This document shows positions 1-9,883 of a stretch of DNA of 64,000 nucleotides, in pieces. Source of the stretch: Narthecium ossifragum. Taxonomy: Eukaryota > Streptophyta > Magnoliopsida > Dioscoreales > Nartheciaceae. The translations under genes were made by a program, and so were the position numbers. The first letter of the stretch is position 1. Every line of letters begins with the position of its first letter. The notes under the pieces were generated by a model. The model was not told where the DNA came from and did no database searches. It was given only the letters and a program-made list of their open reading frames with translations. The stretch is from positions 23,112,672 to 23,176,671 of the forward strand of contig OY986972.1 of assembly GCA_963920575.1 (NCBI GenBank), written 5' to 3'.

Positions 1-986
1 AATTCTTGTTCCCAGTCCTCAAGCAGCTCTGCATACTTGAACCTCCACCTCAGAATCACGAGACTAGGAATCAAAGATATTATAATGGTAACTACAATTA
101 CTGGAGGCAACCAAATTGCTAGGATGTTCCCGTTCGATGAGGAATCGGTAGTTGGCGACGGCTGCGGCAGCTTTGGGAGTTTCGAGAGGTCAAGTTCCTG
201 AGCTTTTCCGTTCATCTTGAAGCTCCAGGCAAGAATGCAGTGATGCGAATTGGTGACTCCGGTAGACGCTGAGAAGCCGGCGTGCATGTCTTCCAGGATT
301 TCGGTCGAATGATCGATGGTGTATTGCAACAAAGGAATGCTCGGCTTTGGCACGTTGAGAGGAGACATTGTGACATTCAGCTGGTTTGCCACGCCATCGT
401 ACTCGATCCATGCTTGCATCGGTTGTCAGCTGATCAGGGTCAAGTTCTCGAAATGGTTGCCTGAAAAATATCCGGCGGGGCGAGCTTGGGCGGATATTAG
501 GCCGTTGACGTCGATTCCGACATGGTTGTCGTTGATATCAAAGAATTCAGGATTGCCACCGGTGTCGAACTCGACGGCGATGATGTGGTTGTATGGCTTG
601 AAATCGTCGTCGGAGTTGAAGAGGCCCAAGAATTGGTTTGACAGAGACGAGCTGAAGTCTTTCGTCGGAGCGATGGCGAAGGTGAAGCCGTTGCCGCCGA
701 TCGTCGGATACTCTGGAACGAGGGCGAAGATGATGGTGGAAGAGAAAGACGAGACGTTACTATCAGGTGATGGTCGGAATTGGAGAGGAGGAGAGTAGAA
801 GGCATGGCCTTTTTCATGCCGGGTAATGCCGGTCAACGTCAGGAGGCCGTCGGAAGTGATCGCCGCGTTGCCGTCCAAGCTGAGTTCGGCTTCCAGGAAG
901 CCATTAAAGCCGTTAAAGACGAAGTCATCATCGCCGGAGGCCGCAAGATTGAAGAGGAGAGCCCATACTAAAATCTTCAGAATCAT
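1..986 (-). pseudogene. L-type lectin receptor kinase, copy 1 (premature stop, runs off window edge)
   Basis: The reading frame starts at 986 with a signal peptide and a legume-lectin domain almost identical to the intact copy at 13210-15204. At 426-428 it meets an in-frame TGA where the intact copy has a Gly codon (GGA, residue 186). After the stop the same frame stays open to position 1. That stretch covers the end of the lectin domain, the stalk, the transmembrane segment (VVVVTIIISLIP) and the start of the juxtamembrane region, so the only visible lesion is this one substitution. There is also one extra codon near residue 66 relative to the intact copy. The kinase domain lies outside the window. 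A secreted lectin-only product of 186 residues is possible, but it would lack the last strands of the lectin fold. Pseudogene is the likeliest reading. Confidence 0.8.
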
Positions 987-1220
987 TGCTGCAAAGTAGA
1001 ATTGAAGAAATTTTCTGTGAAGTTGAGAAGTTTGATTCGTTCTCTTGTCAATATATTAAAGCCTTCAACTTGTTTTTGAATAAAAAAAGAACAAATGCCC
1101 CGAATTCTTCCTTATATTTTCTCCGTAAAAAGAGAGTAGATGACTTTCTCATCTTGAGTTATTTCACCGATGATCCATAATTTTATAATTGAAAATTTTC
1201 AAACAAGAAAAAATCTTGGG
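987..1220 (-). promoter_or_regulatory. Duplicated 5' flank of lectin kinase copy 1
   Basis: About 200 bp upstream of the start codon is closely similar to the flank of copy 2 (15205-15440), including the segment just before the ATG. Copy 2 carries about 31 extra bases near 15342-15373 that are missing here. Similarity fades near 1220, which marks the edge of the duplicated unit. A promoter role is inferred only from position. Confidence 0.5.
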
Positions 1221-1711
1221 ATTCATGTGAGCTTGTAGCCATATGATCTATAATGTTAAGAGAAAAGAACAAGATGATAACAGAGAAGACTAATAATAAA
1301 AAGAGGGCGGATTGAGTAATTCCTAAGTAACTACTCCGTTGAATCGAATTAATCAACCTTTTATTTTTTTTCTTTATTAGTTTAGATAACTCTACTCTAT
1401 CTTTAATTTTTTTGCTTAGTTTTAGGGTTGAGAATTGATATCATCTATGTCAACGTTTTCTCTGTGGTTCGACTCCGGACTTCACCGCTATTCTACCTAG
1501 TAGTGTAGTGATTGAATAAAGATTATAAATTTAATATTAATTTGATTGAGATTGCAACGTTTTAACAACACATTCACAACACATCAGTTCTATATATCTT
1601 AAAATAATATTATTTTATGTTCTCCCTCCTTCGTTCTTTCTCCTTCCCCGTTCCATCTAGGTCTCCTTCCCCGTTCTTCTCTCCTTTTCGTCCGCATGAT
1701 CAAATCCGACG
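1221..1711. other. Gene-free AT-rich spacer
   Basis: AT-rich sequence followed by a pyrimidine-rich stretch (about 1620-1690). I see no coding frame and no clear repeat ends. Confidence 0.5.
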
Positions 1712-2602
1712 TCAGTGCCCAACGAAAATTAGGCGGTAGATCCCTTCGACACCGACGTCGACGTCTTTCTCCACTCGCATCTTGAGCCTGCTAGCCTTGG
1801 CGGCTCCAAGGAGCCTGCTCTCCTGTAGGTCGAGGACGTAGGAAACCATGCCGGAGAGGAGTCTGTCGACGAATCCGAAGCCAACGAGGACGAAGGTGAT
1901 GGAGAAGAGCTTGGCGGAGGTCGTAGCGGGGGTATGTCGCCATATCCGATGGTGCACACGGTGACGATACAGAAGTAGAGGGCATTGACGATCGGGTGGG
2001 TCTCAATGGTGGAGAAGTGGGTGCGGTTAAAGATATAGATGGCGGCATCGACCAAAAGATAAACCAAGAGAAGGAGAATCACCTAGCGGACGATTGAGGG
2101 GCGTCATGGAGGCGGAGAATCGGGCGGTTGGTCATAGTGTTGGTAGGAGGCCAAGACTTCGGTGAGGGCGGCCATAGCCGAGGCAGTGCAGGAGCGATGG
2201 AGATTGCCCTTCGACCTGGCCACAATAAACGGATCTATAAGCCATGAGGCCGCCGCCGAAGGCTTCTATTGCTGGTCCGCTTTGAAGAAGTCGATGTTGT
2301 TGTTGTTGGAGGAGGACGAGGGTGGGGAACAAAGAGGGGAATAGGAGGAGGGGAACTGTCAAGGTGGCCTCGGGGGCCGCTGGTCCAGGTTGATTGGAGG
2401 CGGAGGAGAGGAGGAGGTGGTGATCGGAGGGGGAGAGGGGTGGCCCGAAGATGAGGCGCTCTTTGAAGGAGGAGGAGGGTGGCGTGAAGGGGATGGAGAC
2501 CTCGCCTTCTTCCGGGAGAGGGGAGAGGATTGAAGGGGGAGTGGGCTTTCTCCTGCTGGGAGTCGTCGTAGCAAGGAAGAGGGGCTCCTCCGCATCCTCC
2601 AT
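1712..2602 (-). pseudogene. Two-pore potassium channel (TPK/KCO type) pseudogene, first half only
   Basis: A start at 2602 opens a Pro-rich cytosolic N-terminus (MEDAEEPLFLATT). A change of frame near 2200 leads to a HRSCTASAMAALTEVL-like segment, then a membrane helix (ILLLLVYLLVDAAIYIF) and the K+ selectivity filter CTIGYGD. Another frame change leads to VGFGFVDRLLSGMVSYVLDLQE, the second helix of a pore module. These elements match vacuolar TPK channels of the TPK3/TPK5 kind, as I know the family. The gene has at least two frameshifts, and a TAG stop (position about 2092) stands where a Gln codon is expected. It ends soon after the first pore, so the second pore and EF-hands are missing. 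It is a truncated relic. Confidence 0.78.
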
Positions 2603-3443
2603 TAGAGCTCGATTATAAATTTTAGATTTTAAAGCTTCTAATTGATATAGAAAATCAATATAGGGAATCTGTTGGTTGAACAAGTTAAAAGATGATTCCT
2701 ATATTAGAGAATGATATCAAATCATATTAAAGTAGGGATAGAGATAGGAACCTGCTGTGAATGCTATATGGAGGGAAAAAGAAGGTGGTCAAATCAGTAG
2801 AATGCTGTCGCTTCCCGTGCTATCTTTTGTTGACATTCAAGCATGAGTTAGTTCAGAGAATGAGCAGTCTAGTCAAGAATCATGATCATGAGAATTTACA
2901 TTTGCTTGGTTTCTGAGGTACCCACGAATCTACTAGTACTGGTCATCAACAATGAGCTGGGGGAAAGCATTGGCCTGGAGTGGGTTATTCTCAGAATAGT
3001 TGTGGAATGGATTCTTCCTTCTTATCTGGACCTACTCTAATCTTGATTTTGTCTGCAAAGCTTGACCATCAGGCAAAAGAAAAAGATGGTTGATAGCTAC
3101 TGTGATTGGCACGCTGGCATGGGCGACGATGGAATCAAAAGATAGGAGCGATCAATAGCTCTAAACGTGGCTTTGTCAGGAACAATTCATTTTTATTTTT
3201 TTTGGTCAAATTGAGCCGAACAATTCTTCTTCTTTTTTTACAACTGTACAATTCATGATAGACGGGGATGCAAAGGTTTGTATGCTTACCATATACAACG
3301 AGAAAAAAAGGCCCGGTTGTTCATGGGCTAGGTTCGGGCCAACCCATGCCTAAGGCCGAGCCCAAACAAGGGCCGGACTCCGGACTGGGCCTGAGCAGCC
3401 GTACCCAAGCAGGACCAATGCATCATCCAAATCGAGAGCAGCG
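2603..3443. other. Spacer left of the LINE; right part belongs to an older interrupted sequence
   Basis: No gene is seen in 2603-3260. From about 3268 an open plus-strand frame leads into the 16-bp target site at 3444-3459 and continues in frame on the far side of the LINE (12823). These bases are therefore the left half of the pre-insertion target. Confidence 0.5.
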
Positions 3444-3459
3444 AGAGGATGGTCCAGGG
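3444..3459. repeat. LINE target-site duplication, left copy
   Basis: AGAGGATGGTCCAGGG at 3444-3459 is repeated exactly at 12807-12822, directly after the poly-A tail. A 16-bp duplication ending at a poly-A tail is the mark of target-primed reverse transcription. Confidence 0.92.
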
Positions 3460-4431
3460 CCGGACTCTGAGATATTCTTTTGGAACAAGTCTCTCATTTT
3501 CTTTGTCCCAACTCCATGAACAAACAACAGAGATAGAAAATCCTAGATGGAAGCTGCAATGGAGGACCGGGTGCATGAAGGTGGTGAGGATCCGCGGTTT
3601 GGAAGAGAAGCTGGATCCCAGCCAGAGAGACCGGTGATCTCGCGGCAGGATACAGGAGACCCTCGCCCTTCTCGCTCCTGGGCTGCCATATGTGACTCAA
3701 GAGGAGGATGAAAGCATTGAGAGGAGGTCGCCAGACAAAGTCATTTTTGACTCTGAAGAGGTAGACAAGAGCGTCAAGCAGTGGGAGCATGCTCTGTTCG
3801 GGAGGTTCGTGAGAGGACGGGTGGACGTGGAGTTCCTCCGACGTAAGCTGGCAAGTCTATGGCGTACCACTGGCCCTTTCATGGTCTCAGATATGTTGTA
3901 TGTCTTCAACTTCAGCTCGAGGGAGGACATGACTACTGTCCTAACCGGCGGCCCCTGGTCAGTCGCTGGCACTCTGCTATCGCTCATTCGCTGGAGACCA
4001 AGCTTTCAACCCTCGCCAGACTGTTTCTGCTATATTCCGGTCTAGGTTCGCTTCCCCGACCTCCCGACGGAATATTATAAGAGAAAGTTCCTTGTGGAGC
4101 TCGCTGCCTTCATAGGCACCCCCATCCTGATCGATTACTCCACCAACTTATTGGGGAGATGCAAGTATGCATGAGCATGTATCGAAATTGATGTGAGGAA
4201 GCCTGTTCCATCGGACACGATGGTAGGTCCTCCGTCCCGGTTGCACCTGCAGAAGTTCATTTACGAAAGAGTCGTAATATGCTCCGGGTGCGGGCGGATT
4301 GGTAACCTTCGTCGACACTGCAAGTTCTCTGAAGAAGACCCCTCCGTGGCTGATAGGAACCTTATGGAGGATGTGTTGGGGAATCTGAGGGGTCCCGGCG
4401 ATGCCGGAGATACGCCAGATAGATACGGGGA

Positions 4432-5111
4432 TGTCGCAGCGGAAGAGAAACAACCAAACCACAAAAGAAAAGGAAAAAGTGGAGACAAGGATTTACGTGG
4501 AAAAACCTACCAACAACAACTGGAAGGAAAAAACCACGGGCAGCAGAGGAAATCTTCACTATGAGAGAGAGATTACAAAGCCCAAACCCTAGCAGAGACA
4601 AAGAGATCTCTCTCTAGGGTTCCCTACTCTCACACCTCTCACAAGCCTCTCAATAACATCTCTACCACACAAAGAAACCCTAAAAACATCCTATTTATAG
4701 AGTCCAATGAATACAAATCCGGATTAAATCTGAGCCGTCGGATTTGCCCGTCCAATGGAGAGGGATCGATCCCACTCAAGGGTTGGATCGATCTGAGTAT
4801 GCGTGAGAACGAGGGATTCCTAAATTCCCGAGTCGGATCGATCCCACTTTGAAGGAGCGATCGATCCGTCCCTAAAAAACTCAAAATCCCGAGTCGGATC
4901 GATCCGTCCTTGCCGTTCGAAAATAGGTGCCTTCTGTCTCTTTATTTTCCGAGTTGGATCGATCCGTCTTTGAGAGACGGATCGATCAGCTGTTCAATTT
5001 CAAAGACCGATCGATCCGTAGATCGATATGTCGATATTCTTCAAGGCCCGATCGATCCGTCTCTTGAAGACGGATCGATCCAATGATCCTTTGCTGCCGT
5101 CATCATCCTCA
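4432..5111 (-). mobile_element. Probable solo LTR (Copia-like) inserted in LINE ORF1
   Basis: The segment begins TGTCGCAGCGGAAGAG and ends CATCATCCTCA, giving TG...CA ends. Its left part carries an ATTTACGTGGAAAAACC-type motif that I know from plant Copia LTR ends, read here on the minus strand. A TATA-like TATAAATAGG lies on the minus strand near 4690-4700. Flanking 5-mers are GGGGA and TGGGA, one mismatch, so the duplication is imperfect. The conserved ORF1 motif is split exactly here. An alternative 639-bp insert at 4480-5118 between two AAAAAG runs would also restore the frame, but it lacks LTR-like ends. The right two thirds is a cluster of GATCGATC palindromes. Confidence 0.6.
4755..5080. 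repeat. Cluster of GATCGATC palindromes (family A)
   Basis: About ten perfect GATCGATC octamers occur in 330 bp, most extended to CGGATCGATCCG or GGATCGATCC. The spacing is irregular and the intervening sequence varies, so this is not a simple tandem repeat. On the minus strand the cluster lies upstream of the TATA-like box. Confidence 0.85.
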
Positions 5112-8100
5112 TGGGAGTAAAAAGCCAACAGGATGACCTGAGCCCGGCGCACTGTGCAAGGTCAAGGCCCCAAAGAGAGGAAGAGATGCCTCTGGCTATT
5201 GAACAAAGCGAGGAGAGGCTAGGGAATACTCCAAGGCCCGGAAAAGTGGAATCAGCAAGGAAGCACCACCAAGCAACGGGAGAAGAGAAAGAATGGATCA
5301 CGGTGGAGAAACCGCGTCGGAAAATCCAGGGCGGTGGAGGTGGGAAGGCCGGAGCGTGGAAAGAGGTCCAAAGGACGTGGCGGCAGAAAGTAACATTGAA
5401 AGAAGAGAAAGCTATCTCAAAGCAGAAACAGAGTCGGTTTCAGGCTCTGAGCAGATTGGAACCAGATGACCAAATGGATGCTTCAAATGCTGCAGAGCCT
5501 GGAAACATACCCAAAGAAGGCGAGGAACAAAGCCCGGTAGGCGAAGGAAGCCCAGGAGGAGGAAATAAAGGAAATCAAGAAAGGAGAGGACACAACCAAC
5601 TAGTAAGCTTCGTACCTGAGGGCTCTGTGCGCCATAATGGAAAAGCGGCTATGGGTGGGGAAAGAATACAGAGAGAAAAGGTGTCTCGAGAAGTGAATCT
5701 CCCCATTCTCAGCAAAGGAGAGATAAGCAAAGATCTGGAAACAACTCATGTTGGCCTTGAGGAGGAGCTAACAAGGGCGGACCTTGATGACCTTGACATC
5801 ATTGAAGCAGCTTGTATTCGCACTGGCAAAGGCGTTGGTCGCCCTGGTAGGTCCAACCCACTAGTTATCCCCCGCGGCCCTGCGAAACGAGCTGGACCCA
5901 GTGATGTATCTATTGATGACCTGCTTCCAGCCCATGCGAAGGAACTCCAGAACTTAATGACAGTCATCAAGAATCAGAAGCCCAGTCTGGAAGTTGCATC
6001 CCCAAGGGATGCTGGCGCCCCTCCAATCTCCTGCTCGGGTCCAGCGGCAACAAGTGGAGGATGCGAAGACATGGAATACCACATGGAGAATGAGGCGCCA
6101 GGTGCTGAAGCCATGGAGGAGGAAGGGGAAAACAAGATTGAAGACCCGAGTCATTCAGCGAAGAAAGGAAAGTTCATCATGCAGGAAAGAGCACCTGCCG
6201 GCGATGGTGCCCCATGCTAAAGCTTCTGAGTTGGGATGTCCGGGGAGCATGCCCCCGAAGAGCTCTCCATATTTGCTGGAGACTGTTTAGAGATCCGAAC
6301 TTACTCTTTGTTTTCTTATCTGATGTTCTAATGCAGGAGGGAGAGAACTTGCAAATGCAAACAAAGCTCGGGAATAATTTCGGCTCTTTTCTTATCCCGA
6401 CGCAGGGACGAAAAGGCGGACTACTGGCGGTCTGGAGGAGCTCGCTGGGGCTAGTATCCTGCGTCGCTCCCACGGATCAAGCCATCCATGCACTGGTGTC
6501 ATCCTCAGAGGACGGTCATTGGATGGCAACAGGAATCTATGCGGCCAGGACTGCGAGAGAACGAAGGAGCCTTTGGGAGATCCTGACTGTCATGAGGGAG
6601 GTTAACCTTCCCCAACTAATCATTGGGGATTTTAACGTTGTTTCCTCTCCGGAGGACAAACGTGGAGGGCGTCCCTTCGTCTTCACTCGGAAGGCCTTAG
6701 ATTACTTGGAATGCATACATAAAAACGAGCTCATGGAGCTCGATGTAGTTGGCCCACGCTTCACTTGGTGCAACGAACAGCTGGGGCGTGCGCGCATATT
6801 GGAGAGAATCGACAAGGCCCTCGGCAATGCACGATGGTGCATGGAATTCTCCTCTGCGGAAGTGCGGCACCTACCTCGTGTTGGCTCGGATCATTGCCCG
6901 TTGATCATTGCCGCAAAGCCAGACATGAAAGGGGAAGGCAGAGGTCTATTCAGATTTCGAAACAAATGGCTGCAGACTCCAGCGTTTCAATCCCTTCTCA
7001 AGAAGGTGTGGAATCGTCCACGCCATGGAACCCCAGATCTTATTGTTCGGGAAAGAATGAAGGAGCTGAAGGATGTTGTCAAACGCTGGAGCCGGCATGA
7101 TGACGTTGGAACTACAGAGCGTGCAAAGATGATCTCCACCAGTCTCAGAACGCTATATGAGAAAGAGGATGCATACGTTCTGTCTGAGGAGGAGCAGGTG
7201 CAAATGAAGGTTAATGAGAATCTGTTCGAAGCTATCCTTCGACAACAAGACACAGCCAGGGAGCAAGCTTCTCGTTGTGCGTGGCTACAGGGAGGAGACG
7301 AGAACTCAGCCATCTTCCATGCTATGGTTAACCGCACCACCCACCGCTCCCCAATCCGCGAACTGGTCACCGAGGGAGGGTGTGTGTTAACCACAACAAA
7401 AGATATTGGTGCCGCCTTCGAGTCCCATTTCGCCCAGCTCTGGTCGAAGGACGGCCCAACAATGATTGAAGGATGCCCATCTCTCCCACGGATTTCTGAT
7501 GAAGCCAGGATGACCCTTTCTGCAGAAATTTCAAGAATAGAGGTTGATGAAGCTATCCGCTCCCTGGGTTCTAACCGCTGCGCCGGCCCGGATGGCATGA
7601 GTGCCGAATTCTACAAATCTTGTTGGAATATAGTTGGGGACGAGGTGAGTGTTGTCATCTGTCGATTCTTTACACACTTCAAGCTCCCTGCTGATTGGAA
7701 CGAGACATTTATTTCATTGATCCCGAAATGCAAGCACCCGAGGAGAATTCGCGACTTTCGACCGATAAGCCTCTGCAATGTATCATACAAGATAATCTCC
7801 ACTATCATGGCGCGAAGACTCAAATGCATCCTTCATGAAGTAATCACCTGGGAGCAATCGGCCTATGTTGAAGGAAGAAGCATCCTTGACAATGTTGCGC
7901 TTGCGCAAGAACTCCTGCATTCCCTGGAAACGGCCCCTCGAGATAAACCTCTTATGGCGGCAAAACTGGATATTCGTGCTGCGTACGATAGCGTCCATTG
8001 GGAGTTCCTCGAATATGTCTTGGAGAGAATGAACTTCCCGGAGGTTTGGATCAAGTGGGTGATGAAGTACATCTCGACGGCTCGGTTTGCTTTCATCATC

Positions 8101-9878
8101 AACGGTCAACTGGAGGAATGAGTCATCCCTAAGAGAGGCCTGCGACAAGGAGATCCTATCTCGCCTTTTTTGTTCATTCTTGTGCAGGTGGCGTTATCGC
8201 AAACTCTCAATGACGGCTCTGGAGGACTTGCTGGTGTGAGATTCCAACGAGGAGCGCTAAAGGTGACACACCTCCTTCATGCAGATGACTGTCTGCTCAT
8301 TACTGAGGCATCTCTAGCAGAATGTAAGAAGATTAACCAAATTTTCAGATGGTATCGGGAGACGGCATGTATGGCTTTAAACCCAACAAAATCCAGCACG
8401 AAACTTTCCCCTGTGCTCCAGGAGGGAAGAAGGAGACTAAGCCGGCGTCTGAATATGGTGGAAGCAAATAATTCCTGGAGGTACCTCGGTGTGCCTCTGA
8501 GTGGAAGAAAGCTCAAACCCGAAGATTTCAGTGACATGATTGATAAAATGGTGGAGAAGTTCTCTCGTTAGCGAGGTTGTCGTCTGTCGCTGCCGGGGAA
8601 GATGACACTGTACAAACATGTTATTCAAGCCCTCCCTGTCTATCTGATGTCTGCTACTAACGTGCCATTATCAGTTCTTCAGAAGATTGAGAAGCTTGGA
8701 AGAGCTTTCATATGGGATGGAAGGAAATCGGGCTTTTCAAACATAAGATGGGAGACACTCTGCTCCAGTAAAGATGAAGGTGGCACTGGCTTCCGGCACC
8801 TCCCAACATGGCAAAAAGCGCTACGTATGGTGCGTACTGCCAAGCTCTGCCCGCAGGAAAGCTCTCTGTGGAAAGAAGCGGTGAAGTCGAAGTATGGATG
8901 GCAGGGAGCTTTGCCATCGGAGATCCCGGCTAAAGACTCTTCTCCGGCGTGGAGAAACCTATGTCGGTCTACTCGTGACCTCCGCCTAGGTATGAAGTGG
9001 GCGCCATGTAGAGGAAGCGGCATAAACTTTAGCAAAGATTGGTGGGTGAAGGACTTACCTCTGAATCGTAAACCAACCTTTGTCAACATGGAGTTGCTGT
9101 CCAATAGGACAAGTGTGAGAAAGTTCATCAGCAAAGAAGGAGCATGGAGAAGCCGGAAATTAAAGAAGTGGTTTCCTAGAGAGGTAGTTGATCAGATTCT
9201 TGCCATACCTATCAACTCTGATGAGGAAGGAGATAGAATGACTTGGTCGCGTGCTACTAATGGAACGATCTCCTCCAACTCTGCATATCTGATGCTTGAT
9301 GAGCTGAGACACAAGCCGGAGGTTGGTGGTGACCAAAGGCTTAGATGGGATTTAATCTGGAGAGGACCGTTTGGCCCCAGGGTCTGCACCTTTCTGTGGA
9401 AACTCAGCCATGGAAAGGTGCCAACAATGGCTGCTCTGTTCAGAGCAGGGGTGAGAGAAGATAACACATGTCCAAGATGCAAAGAAACAGAGGAGTCCGT
9501 CCAGCATATGCTGTTCCGGTGTCGGGATTCCCAGGTGGTTTGGACTAAATTGTTTTGGAAAGATTCGGAGCTCAGTCGAAGACGAGGATGGGAAAATTGG
9601 GAAGAGATGCTTGTCGCAAGCAACAGAGCAGATGCGTCGAGAGTCATGAAAACCAAGCTGGGATATGGTGCCTGGATGATTTGGAAAAACCGGAACAACA
9701 TCGTCTTCAACGGTCGAGGGGAGACTCCGGAGGCGCTGGCTAGATCAATCCTATGGCAATCTAAAGAATGGGAAATGAAAGGGCAAAGAGGCAAAAGGGA
9801 TAACGCCGCCCACCAATCGAAGCGACAAGGAATATCTGTAATTCAATCTGACGGCGCGTTCTATCCTAGCACCGGACT

Positions 9879-9883
9879 CGCCG
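9879..9883. repeat. Target-site duplication of solo LTR, left copy
   Basis: CGCCG at 9879-9883 is repeated at 12338-12342. Keeping a single copy restores the LINE RNase H reading frame exactly (S-T-G-L-A-G-F-G). Confidence 0.9.

Larger units (their letters stand above)
3547..6220 (+). pseudogene. LINE ORF1 (nucleic-acid-binding protein), broken
   Basis: The frame begins with an ATG at 3547 and shifts by one base near 3700. It then shows a DUF4283-like domain (QWEHALFGRFVRGRVDVEFL, then GGPWSV). Two in-frame stops follow: TAG at 4043-4045 where family members have Trp, and TGA at 4172-4174 where CGA Arg is likely. A zinc knuckle CSGCGRIGNLRRHC follows near 4281-4322. The conserved tyrosine-glycine/tryptophan-methionine-valine junction after the knuckle is split by an LTR (4432-5111). 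The frame resumes at MGVKSQQDD (5111) and runs as a Lys/Glu-rich tail to a TAA at 6218-6220 that overlaps the ORF2 start. ORF1 proteins coat LINE RNA. Confidence 0.82.

Noticed and set aside
4700..5090. GATCGATC cluster as a centromeric or satellite repeat
   Set aside because: There is no fixed period or shared spacer, and the cluster is bounded by LTR-like ends.
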